This document shows, in pieces, positions 45,436 to 53,016 of a stretch of DNA of 64,000 nt. Under the pieces are notes generated by a model, which saw only the letters and a program-made list of their open reading frames with translations, made no database searches and was not told where the DNA came from. Source of the DNA: Treponema ruminis (lineage in GTDB: Bacteria > Spirochaetota > Spirochaetia > Treponematales > Treponemataceae); assembly GCA_017161305.1 (NCBI GenBank), contig CP031518.1, positions 558,001 through 622,000 on the forward strand, in the 5' to 3' direction. Position 1 is the first letter of the stretch, and the number at the start of each line of letters is the position of its first letter. The translations under genes and the position numbers were made by a program.

Positions 45436-48405
45436 CTATTTCATTTGTGCAGTTTCTATGTAGCTAGAATTACTACTGTTCTTTACTACGTAGCCCAATA
45501 CAGGGTTGTCTGTACCATTTCCATAACAAGTACCATTACCCTTACCTGAATCTTTTGTACCTATGTTGGTATTACCATTTGTTGGAGCAGCTTTATTAGT
45601 CGTTGAATAAGTTCTTGCTCCAGCTGCTGTTTTGAATACACCAACATTGATTCTTTCTTCTGGAACAGATCTTGTTGAAGTGTCAGATGGTAAATATGTA
45701 ATTTCCCATTTACCTGTGAAACAATCTACACTATCTGAACCAGATTGAATACTATCAGAAACAAGGTATGCATATTTAGGAAGGCATTGTGAAGTTGCAT
45801 AATATCCAATGTACGGAATATTTTGACTTCCTGTTTTTGCGACATCGATTGTAAGATTTGTTCCAACAATATCGTAAGAATCTACAGTGCATACGTCTGG
45901 AGTTCCGTCTTTATAATTTGAAAGATATGCATATTTCAAATCACTTTCACTATATGCAGCTATGTGTATTCCATTGTCTGCATCAACTGCAAGATTACAG
46001 TATGTACCGCCGACATCCAAAATATCAGGTCCTTTTGTCCATCCAGCCATACTGACTCCAGTCCTTTCAGTAAGAGGTGTATCATTATATGCAAAGCATA
46101 ATTTACGATGCCACTGGTCATACCAAACCATTACGATAACATCGTCATTGGTGGTCTGTCCATTTTGATTAATTTTCTTTACTACACCAATAGAAACATA
46201 ATTACCGGCACTGCCAAGCAAACCTTGTCCAGATTTATTTGCAACAATCTGAGCTTTGCTTGGATCATAGAAACCATAGTTATAATCCTTTGCACCAGAG
46301 CTTCCAATGTTTAATTCATTGCCAGTGAAGCTGTCTGTAATTGTTCCAATGTTTGTTTTTCCTCTAGTTCCTCCTTCCGTATTTGGGTCTCCAAGTGAGC
46401 CACTTCGGAATCGAAGTTCATCATTAATATTATCATAATACGCCAGATAAATATTCGTTGTGCCAGTACCAGGACGTGATGTAGCAATTGATGGACTTTG
46501 AATTCTGTCTTTATCTACATATAATTCATCAGTACCAGGGTTCTCTTTAACTCCATCACCATCATCATACATCTGACCGATAGATTCTACTCGTAATGAT
46601 TTATCACCACCAGTAGATCCTGTTTTACCAGAACTAGTTCCAACTCCAAATTTAGAAGTCATAAAATTGAACAAATCCGCCTGGTGTGTATTATTATCTC
46701 CACCAGAAGCTACTCCATACGAATATCCAGCAGAATCATATGCAAGACCTACAGAACGATACTGTTCAAAGCTACTCTGCCAGGTTGTATATGAAGTATT
46801 CCAGTTTGGCATACAATACAAGAATTGTCCGTTCGCAAACGCAAATCCAATCATATTGTTTCGAGGATTAATCTTCATAACTGCATCTGTAATATGGAAG
46901 CTTGTAGGTTTTGCTGCCTCATTATCAAATTCCCAAATATCAAACCAAATATCATCAGTGAGCAAATTATTGTTATCTCCGTTTGGCTGGCGGTTGTAGT
47001 AATTTGCATATACAGTTTTATCGCCACTTGGTTTTTCTGCAAGATTAACAGTTTTTGCGTATACACCATGACTGTCGTTTGCATTATGGTTATTGATTGC
47101 TTCGATTTCATTTACCTTTGGATTATAGATACCAGATTTCTGAAGCGTTGAAATCTGCACAGAGGTGTTTGTTCCCAAATTGAATCCATTCAAAGTTACT
47201 GTTTCATTCGAACGAACAGCATAATGACCGCGTGCTGAACGAGTGAAAACACTTGGATTATTTCGTCTAAGTGATGTCAAAGATGTCGTAATACTTTTGA
47301 CGTATGGAACAACATCCATCTTGTAAACAGGATAGTTCGTTGTTCCGTCAGTTACGGTATACTTGACGGTTGTTGTAAGTTCCTGACCTGGTATGTAACC
47401 TCCGCTCGTAGTTGGAGCTTGGATTACATTCTCGCCAGAAATCTCTGTCGTATTGCCAGCAAGGTCTGTCGCAAGGACTGTAAGAGTCATGTCCGTATCA
47501 GCTTTTTTGCTGACTTTTTCGGTGTCGATGCTCAGAGTCCAGTAGATTTTGTGTCCTTTCTGACCGAAGTAGACTTTATCATCAAATACGCCGTAGGTGT
47601 CAACTTTCTCGCCCTTCGCATTTGTCGATACGACTGAGACGCTTGCTTCATAACCGTTAGCCGAGATAGATTTTGTGCTGTTGCCATCATAAAGCTTCCA
47701 AGTAGAGATTCCTTGTTCCTCATCATAGCCATAGGTTGCGATTGTTCCGCTGAGCGTTGTTGTTTCGCCTTTTCCAAACGTAAAGCTGATAGAAGCAAGT
47801 GAGTGCTCGTCATAAGCCGTACCTGTGAATGTAATCTTTCCAGAGACTTTCGGGTCAAGGTCATTTATACCAGTACCAGATGTTGTAAATGTATCCGGCA
47901 AATCATCTTCAAGTTCGATATGACCTTGAAGATCGTTTACAGAAGAAACCGCATCTTGAACATCTGAGCCATAAATTGAGTTCGATGTGAGCGACTGCCA
48001 GTAGAACGGATTGACAACGACAGTCGGTGATTTGCCGTCGGTGAGGTCGTAGCTGAATCCCTTGACGAGCACAACGGCTTTCTGTGAGTCAGTTCCCTGG
48101 GTAGTCTCCTCGGTCTCGTCCCAGAACGTAAATGAAAGTGCCTTTCCATCACCGTCGTCAGCTTCTGCGTAGGCGGTTTTGCCTGTGAGCACGCTGTTCT
48201 CAAGCACGTATGCGTAGAACTTGTTGTCGGCGGCAGAGGCTGCGAAGCTTGGGGCTGTGATTGAGTAAGCTGAAGCGGCATCCTTGTCTGTTTTTGCGAT
48301 GCTTGCAGAGTATGTTGTCGTCTCTTCTACCGTGGTTCCGGCTGAAGTACCGCTTGCGATTGAATTAATCTGAGTGCCGGCAGCTGCTGCGCGAGCAGTT
48401 GCTGT
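45436..48405 (-). pseudogene. Silent C-terminal cassette for giant lipoprotein 2
   Basis: The open frame runs from 48414 to a TAG at 45436, about 990 codons, with no ATG, ribosome site, promoter or signal peptide at its 5' end; the first usable codon is a GTG inside the shared repeat (48207). The first 136 codons equal those of giant 2 at 42362. The rest is a diverged version of the giants' C-terminus: LQGHIELEDDLPDTF, PKVSGKITFTGTAYDEHSL, MDVVPYVKSITTSL, RSARGHYAVRSNE, YNRQPNGDNNNLLTDD and a final YIETAQMK. Since the frame is uninterrupted and in phase, the segment looks maintained rather than decaying. Inversion across the 408-bp repeats would fuse it to giant 2. An automated annotation may call it an independent gene of 923 residues. 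Confidence 0.8.
47998..48405 (-). repeat. Right arm of 408-bp inverted repeat (cassette)
   Basis: Reverse complement of 42362-42769 with one mismatch seen. Homology stops sharply at 48405, where the sequence becomes noncoding (TTGGTAGAATTTAATTG). Confidence 0.93.
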
Positions 48406-48453
48406 TGGTAGAATTTAATTGTTTGAAGAAAATAAATTTTTATATCAATGAAA

Positions 48454-48491
48454 CGCCCCGAAAAGCAAAGCTTTTCGGGGCGATTTTTTTT
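48454..48491 (+). terminator. Rho-independent terminator beside the cassette
   Basis: CGCCCCGAAAAGC-AAA-GCTTTTCGGGGCG is a perfect 13-bp stem (48454-48482) with eight T on the plus side (48484-48491). No plus-strand gene ends here, so it may insulate the silent cassette or serve the minus-strand Rpn tail that ends at 48521. The 48406-48453 spacer shows nothing else. Confidence 0.7.
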
Positions 48492-48520
48492 GTCCAGTGG
48501 AATTTTGGTTCTGCAAAAAT

Positions 48521-48781
48521 CTATTTTGTAACGCCGGCGGCCTCGCGTTCTAGCTCTTCTTTTAGGGCGAGAACTTGCTCTAATGGGAGTGAACAACAGT
48601 CCGCGATTTCTTTTTCAGAAAGTTTATTCAGAGAAAGCAAATTCTTCGCGTTGGCTATGGCAGTTTCTTGTACGCCTCGCTTAATGCCATTTTTTAAGCC
48701 ACGTTTCAAGCCTTCTGCAAGAGCGATTTTTCTAGCTTCGGCCGCTCTTTCTTTTCCATATTCTTCTATAATCCTACACAT
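48521..48781 (-). CDS. Orphan Rpn C-terminal protein (antitoxin-like short Rpn)
   Basis: 86 residues from an ATG at 48781, with GAAGGAG and 8-nt spacing before it. It matches the C-terminal part of the adjacent full-length gene (MCRI.EEYGKER...ETAIANA.N..L) but has its own insert (AAEARKIALAEGLKRGLKNGIKRG) and tail (SLNKLSEKEIADCCSLPLEQVLAL). Homology extends upstream to LAEKVRYHKQETEGVRT, which begins immediately after the neighbour's TAG at 48833. It is thus a second tail abutting a complete gene, like 8697-8927 behind gene D. The retained Shine-Dalgarno and ATG allow translation. By analogy with E. coli short Rpn proteins it could neutralise the nuclease; this is inference. Confidence 0.65.
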   Translation of the reverse strand: MCRIIEEYGKERAAEARKIALAEGLKRGLKNGIKRGVQETAIANAKNLLSLNKLSEKEIADCCSLPLEQVLALKEELEREAAGVTK

Positions 48782-48832
48782 AGTTCTGACTCCTTCTGTT
48801 TCTTGCTTGTGGTAGCGAACTTTTTCGGCTAG

Positions 48833-49699
48833 CTAGTTACTGACAATGGCCGCTTCGCATTCAAGCTCCTCTTTGAGGGCAAGAACTTGCTCCAGGGGGA
48901 GTGTTGTGATTTGTGAAGCCTGTTCGGGAGCAAGTCCGAGTTTTAAGGCATTCCTAGCGTTGGCGATGGCAGTTTCGTGAACTCCACGCTTCAATCCTTC
49001 TGCTCTGCCAAATGCTTCTCTCTCTTTTCCGTATTCCTCAACAATCCTACACATAGTTCTGACTCCTTCTGTTTCTTGCTTGTGGTAGCGAACCTTTTCC
49101 GCTAGTTCGCTGTAATTCATTTCATCGGCATTGGGCGTACAAAAATCGTGCATCAATTTGCCGAGCGCGTCATCACCACGATATCTTCCATTCACGTAAA
49201 TTATATTACACCCGTCGTCAAATGGCAAATACATGGATTCGGTTGAGGTCACTTCAACCGTTCTTTTGATTTTGTAGAACGGTTGCCCTAGTCCGTAATA
49301 ATCATTCTCGGTTATGAAGATGATATACGTTTCTGGAAGCTGTGTGAAGTCTTCTTTCTTTTTGAGACTGTGGCTGTCGAGCATAGCCTGATTGTAACGA
49401 ACCCGCTTGGACGACGCCCCTTCATCCGCCCTTTGAACCTCGACGTTGTACACTTTGCCTTGCGTGTCCTCAGCGAGAATATCCAGCCGGACAGAACGCC
49501 CGAAAAGGTTCCGTTTTTCTTTCTGAGTCGTGACTTTCTTAACGCGAAGATCGTCACGGTTAAGAAGGATCCGCAGAAGAAATTCCGTGATTTCGTTGTC
49601 CCCGTCGAATACTACAGTCATGAAGTCATCGTCCATGAGGCGCATTGCTTGGATTCTTGCGAGCATTGCCGGATCGATTGTGTCCAAAAAACTTGGCAT
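48833..49699 (-). CDS. Rpn family nuclease / PD-(D/E)XK transposase-like (copy G)
   Basis: 288 residues of another Rpn subtype (TIGR01784-like), starting MPSFLDTIDPAMLARIQAMR, with D73 and E87-V-Q89 in VRLDILAEDTQGKVYNVEVQ. It continues RVRYNQAMLDSHSL and PETYIIFITENDYYGLGQP, typical of the family. GGAGG lies 10 nt before the ATG. The internal ATG at 49054 (GAAGGAG, 8-nt spacing) would give a 73-residue C-terminal product, exactly where the neighbouring orphan tail starts. The usual leader is absent except for the TTTTCGGCAATGC half at 49743-49756. It lies between the silent lipoprotein cassette and a second lipoprotein remnant. Region 49760-49899 shows no gene. Confidence 0.88.
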   Translation of the reverse strand: MPSFLDTIDPAMLARIQAMRLMDDDFMTVVFDGDNEITEFLLRILLNRDDLRVKKVTTQKEKRNLFGRSVRLDILAEDTQGKVYNVEVQRADEGASSKRVRYNQAMLDSHSLKKKEDFTQLPETYIIFITENDYYGLGQPFYKIKRTVEVTSTESMYLPFDDGCNIIYVNGRYRGDDALGKLMHDFCTPNADEMNYSELAEKVRYHKQETEGVRTMCRIVEEYGKEREAFGRAEGLKRGVHETAIANARNALKLGLAPEQASQITTLPLEQVLALKEELECEAAIVSN

Positions 49700-49899
49700 G
49701 TTTTCCTTACCTCCATACCTATTTATTTCCTTTAAAAGTGCGTTTTCGGCAATGCAAATTCAAATTTGTCAGAAAAATCCAAAAAAAAATTAAGAAATAA
49801 ACTGAGAAGCTCTTTTTTTTACAGAAAATCCCGCCCAGCCGTGGAACCCCGAAGTTCTGGAGCGAACGAAGAGAGCGGAAGAATGAGCGTGAGCGAAGG

Positions 49900-50520
49900 G
49901 TGGAAGGGCGCAAGGAAGTGGATTTGCGCCAATATCGCAGGCACCTCAAAGAAATCGTAACGCTCACATCTGACAACACAAATAACGGCGTAACAGGTTT
50001 GACAATGCGCGACACCCTGGTTGCAGCATTTGAGCTCGTAAGTGCTGCAATTGATGATCTTTCAACTGGTACAGGAAAAGGATACCCTGTTGTAGCTTAT
50101 TACGATGCAACTAACTCTAGACTTAAGGTTGTGTGTGCTTCTGCACAAAAACCAAATGTAGCTGCAAACTGGACGCGACTTGATACAGGTAAGACTTGTT
50201 CTGGTGAAGTCAGCATGAAGGTTGACGGTGCAAACAGCGTCAAATATGCTTACCGTACAGTTGCTCCTGCCGGTGATACAGTTCACGAAAACCGCTGGGA
50301 TTTCATGATTATCCCGGCACTCGGAACTGGTCACTACGCACTCAAGGAGAATAAGGTTTCTATTGAGTCAAGCAATAACTGGAGTTCAACAACAGCTTCA
50401 GTCCTGCAGAATCAGCTGGATACAACACAGCCAAAAACTGCAACTCCGGCAACTGTTGATTCAGTTCTTGCATATAAGACTTCAAAGGCTTACGAAACAG
50501 CTTACCTGAAGAAAGAGTAG
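49900..50520 (+). pseudogene. 3' remnant of a giant lipoprotein (second C-terminal fragment)
   Basis: Frame of 206 codons with no signal peptide or good ribosome site. The first ~20 codons are unrelated noise; from about 49957 it resembles the last ~190 residues of the giants (GYPVVAYYDATNSRLKVVC, VKYAYRTV, WDFMIIPAL, then VLAYKTSKAYETAYLKKE, compare VGYAITKGSIGYIETAMRK). It is therefore the tail end of another C-terminal cassette. It shares no long identical arm with giant 2, so it is probably not switchable, only a relic. A strong terminator follows. Confidence 0.65.
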
Positions 50521-50542
50521 GCAAGTGAAAGTCTAAACACCA

Positions 50543-50588
50543 CAGCCCGCATGCACGACATCTTTTGTACATGCGGGCTGTTTTTTTG
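50543..50588. terminator. Bidirectional terminator
   Basis: CAGCCCGCATG (50543-50553) pairs perfectly with CATGCGGGCTG (50570-50580), followed by a T-run. It lies between the plus-strand remnant and the convergent Rpn gene, and is nearly the same element as at 51789. Confidence 0.8.
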
Positions 50589-50620
50589 TAAGAAAGTTCA
50601 CTTAAACAATCACCGCCACA

Positions 50621-51640
50621 TTATTTGACGGCAATTTCATCCTTGACTTCCTCTTTGAGTGCCAGCACCTGTTCCAGCGGCAGGGAACAACACTTTGCAA
50701 TTTTCTCTGGGGATAAATCGGTTTCACTGAGCAAGTTCTTCGCGTTAGCAATGGCGTTCTGTCGTTCACCTTCGATTTTACCTTCACTTCGACCAATCGC
50801 TCTGCCGTCGTCATAGCCATCCTCGTAGCCTTCGGCACGGCGGTTACGGTCATAGTCTTCCTGATTGAATTCTGTGAGAAGGTTTCCGACAATATTCATC
50901 CGCTGCTCCTTAAAGTATCCGTCTAGAAAATTGCCTTTAATGGCAAAGTCCACGGCCTCGTTGATTGCGTCTTCCGGCTTCATTCTTTTGTCCAGATTCG
51001 TCTTTACCCGGTCAACGAAGACACAATAATGATACAACGACTCGCACTTTTTTTGAAGACATTCGTTGTGATTTTTGTTGATGTTGATTACGGTTGCCGT
51101 CCATTCGAACTCTCTGCTCTCATCTTTTACTTCGAACAAATCGGAAAGCCTGTATTTTACGATATCGTCTTGTTCCTGCTGACCGTTGTAGAATACAACA
51201 AACTTCGGCGAAGGAATCTTGATTCTCGCCCGGCCGAAAATGTCCAGATTCTGCTTTGCGACTTCCTTCTGATAAAGCTGGGAGAAGTAAATCAGTCCCC
51301 TGAGCGGCATGTTGGGATTGACCGTAGACTGTTGCTCGAAGAGGTGCATCTCCGAGTTTATCAGGAAGGACAGGTCGTTCTTCATGGTGACGTAGATGAC
51401 ATCATCAATCGTGGTGATTTCGAGAGCTGAAATGTCGGTGTAGTTTTTGTCACTAAGCGCGTTGTAAAGCGAGAGAAGCCAGCGTTTGCTCCGATCATCC
51501 TTGCCACTGTAAATCGAGCGGAAGAGCGTATCCCGGAAAGTCCTTTTCGTTGCGTCAATGCCCGGCAAGTTTACTGTTTTTGCCGTCTTATCCTTTACTC
51601 TCGTTCGATTATTCTTAATTGCCTTTGTTTTCTTTTTCAT
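50621..51640 (-). CDS. Rpn family nuclease / putative transposase (copy I)
   Basis: 339 residues, A-type nuclease with D89 and E102-Q-Q104. The ATG at 51640 follows AAAGGAG. The linker is the long form (AEGYEDGYDDGRAIGRSEG), and the tail LSPEKIAKCCSLPLEQVLALKE ends in EVKDEIAVK, an ending shared with the neighbouring gene of another nuclease type. Its downstream terminator block is also shared with that neighbour. The internal ATG at 50899 with AAGGAG-N6 would give a 92-residue C-terminal protein. Confidence 0.88.
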   Translation of the reverse strand: MKKKTKAIKNNRTRVKDKTAKTVNLPGIDATKRTFRDTLFRSIYSGKDDRSKRWLLSLYNALSDKNYTDISALEITTIDDVIYVTMKNDLSFLINSEMHLFEQQSTVNPNMPLRGLIYFSQLYQKEVAKQNLDIFGRARIKIPSPKFVVFYNGQQEQDDIVKYRLSDLFEVKDESREFEWTATVININKNHNECLQKKCESLYHYCVFVDRVKTNLDKRMKPEDAINEAVDFAIKGNFLDGYFKEQRMNIVGNLLTEFNQEDYDRNRRAEGYEDGYDDGRAIGRSEGKIEGERQNAIANAKNLLSETDLSPEKIAKCCSLPLEQVLALKEEVKDEIAVK

Positions 51641-51661
51641 AAAAACTCCTTTGAATTAATA

Positions 51662-51720
51662 TGTGTAAGCTCTTTTTTCTTACACATATTAATTGCCAAA
51701 ATTTTTGCGTTTTCGGCAAT
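51662..51720 (-). promoter_or_regulatory. Double-hairpin leader of Rpn gene I
   Basis: TGTGTAAG (51662-51669) / CTTACACA and ATTGCCAAAA / TTTTCGGCAAT (ending 51720), same spacing as for genes A, B, D and H. Confidence 0.6.
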
Positions 51721-51788
51721 GCAAAATGAAAGAAGTCAGAAAATTCCAAAAAAATTTGAAAATGGCGGCAAATTATTCAAAAACACCA

Positions 51789-51835
51789 CAGCCCGCATGC
51801 ACGACAATCTATCGTACATGCGGGCTGTTTTTTTG
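51789..51835. terminator. Bidirectional terminator after Rpn gene H
   Basis: CAGCCCGCATG (51789-51799) pairs with CATGCGGGCTG (51817-51827), with an A-run to the left and a T-run to the right. The sequence from here into the Rpn C-terminus repeats that at 50543-50640 with few changes. Confidence 0.75.
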
Positions 51836-51867
51836 TAAGAACGTTCACTTAAACAATCACCGCCACA

Positions 51868-52788
51868 TTATTTGACGTCAATTTCATCCTTGACTTCCTC
51901 TTTTAGAGCCAGTACCTGTTTCAGTGGAAGGGCAACAGCTTGAGCAATTTGCTCTGGAGTGCCAAGATTCATCCGAAGCAAATTCTTCGCGTTGGCAATG
52001 GCAGTATTTAGCGCTCCTTCCTTGCGGCCACGTTCCAGACCTTTTTGTTCATGAGCAATATAACCCGAGCGGATGTCGCGTTCACGGCCTTCAATTTGCC
52101 CCTGGATTATCCATCGCCAGCGTTCCTGGCTTAGTTTGCTTAGCGTAGTTTCTGCTGCCATGATGCCCTCCTCACTTTTTACAAGTCGGTTCAACAAATC
52201 CTTCTTTTCCGGATTATCCGCTTCCTTTAAGAATTTACACCACTTTACGATGCTTGGCAAGTTTTCCTCAGCGTTTTCTTCATTTAGAGGCGGAATCTTG
52301 GAAAGCTCGATGAAAATTATGTTCAGCGTGTCTGAAAGTCTTGCTCCATCCTTAATGTCCGTCATCGTGTAGTGATGGATTGCTTCATCTTTGTCTTTAT
52401 CATATTTGAAGTTTAAAACGGAAATCTGATAGGCCTTTGGAACCTTGCTCCAATCATCACCGACTTCAAGCGTTGAACTTACAAGCCGGGAGACGTAATA
52501 TTCCGCCCGCTTTCCGTAGTCATATTCCCTGTCAAAGCCCTGAAGTTCAATCTGTGCGTTTTCGCCGTCATCAAAAGTGCAGTTGATGTCGTAGCTGATG
52601 CCGCGCTGTTCCGCGTATTCTTTCGCCGGTTCGTTTTCAATGACCTTGACCTTTGTAACTTGCCGCCCAATCGCCGCTGTCAGGAAAGATTTTAGAGCCT
52701 TTCGCGAATCTTCGGTCGGCTGAGTAAAAATCGCCTTGAAGTTGGGATCAAGACGAGGATTCAATAGTTTTGTAATTTTCTTTTTCAT
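51868..52788 (-). CDS. Rpn family nuclease / PD-(D/E)XK transposase-like (copy H)
   Basis: 306 residues. The nuclease type is related to copy C: DPNFKAIFTQPTEDSRKALKSF, then D67 and E81-L-Q83 in ISYDINCTFDDGENAQIELQG, DYGKRAEYYVSRLVSS and YQISVLNFKYD. The start at 52788 follows AAAAGGAG; the longer frame to 52848 reads through the leader. The tail LLRMNLGTPEQIAQAVALPLKQVLALKEEVKDE matches the IS-interrupted tail at 7016, and its last residues match copy I. The internal ATG at 52161 has the strongest internal site of the set, AGGAGG with 5-nt spacing, and would give a 97-residue C-terminal protein. Divergent from giant lipoprotein 3. Confidence 0.88.
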   Translation of the reverse strand: MKKKITKLLNPRLDPNFKAIFTQPTEDSRKALKSFLTAAIGRQVTKVKVIENEPAKEYAEQRGISYDINCTFDDGENAQIELQGFDREYDYGKRAEYYVSRLVSSTLEVGDDWSKVPKAYQISVLNFKYDKDKDEAIHHYTMTDIKDGARLSDTLNIIFIELSKIPPLNEENAEENLPSIVKWCKFLKEADNPEKKDLLNRLVKSEEGIMAAETTLSKLSQERWRWIIQGQIEGRERDIRSGYIAHEQKGLERGRKEGALNTAIANAKNLLRMNLGTPEQIAQAVALPLKQVLALKEEVKDEIDVK

Positions 52789-52810
52789 AAAAACTCCTTT
52801 TGAATAAATA

Positions 52811-52869
52811 TGTGTAAGCTCTTTTTCCTTACACATATTAATTGCCAAAATTTTTTCGTTTTCGGCAAT
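52811..52869 (-). promoter_or_regulatory. Double-hairpin leader of Rpn gene H
   Basis: TGTGTAAG (52811-52818) / CTTACACA (52828-52835), then ATTGCCAAAA and TTTTCGGCAAT (ending 52869). It precedes a nuclease type different from A yet is almost identical to the leader of A. Confidence 0.6.
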
Positions 52870-52901
52870 GTAAAAGCAAAAAAGTCAAAAAATTTAACAA
52901 A

Positions 52902-52966
52902 TTTCTTAAAATTTTATGAATTTTTTAAGAAAAAGCTTTAAGATTCGTTAAAGTATTAGATATAAT
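52902..52966 (+). promoter_or_regulatory. Candidate promoter and operator of giant lipoprotein 3
   Basis: TTAAGA (52938-52943), a 17-bp spacer and TATAAT (52961-52966) form a sigma70-like promoter 50 bp before the ATG. Just upstream is a perfect inverted repeat, TTTCTTAAAA (52902-52911) / TTTTAAGAAA (52923-52932), in the same relative place as the repeat before giant 2 though of different sequence. Confidence 0.5.
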
Positions 52967-53016
52967 GTTTCGATAAGGAAATACCCGAAAATGTTTCTTC
53001 TTTGCTGGAGGTTAAT

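Noticed and set aside
45436-48207. Independent 923-residue gene from the GTG at 48207
   Set aside because: The GTG is an internal valine codon of the repeat, without ribosome site or signal peptide; a silent cassette explains it better.
42362-48405. Diversity-generating retroelement as cause of C-terminal variation
   Set aside because: No reverse transcriptase and no template/variable repeat with adenine-specific changes is present.
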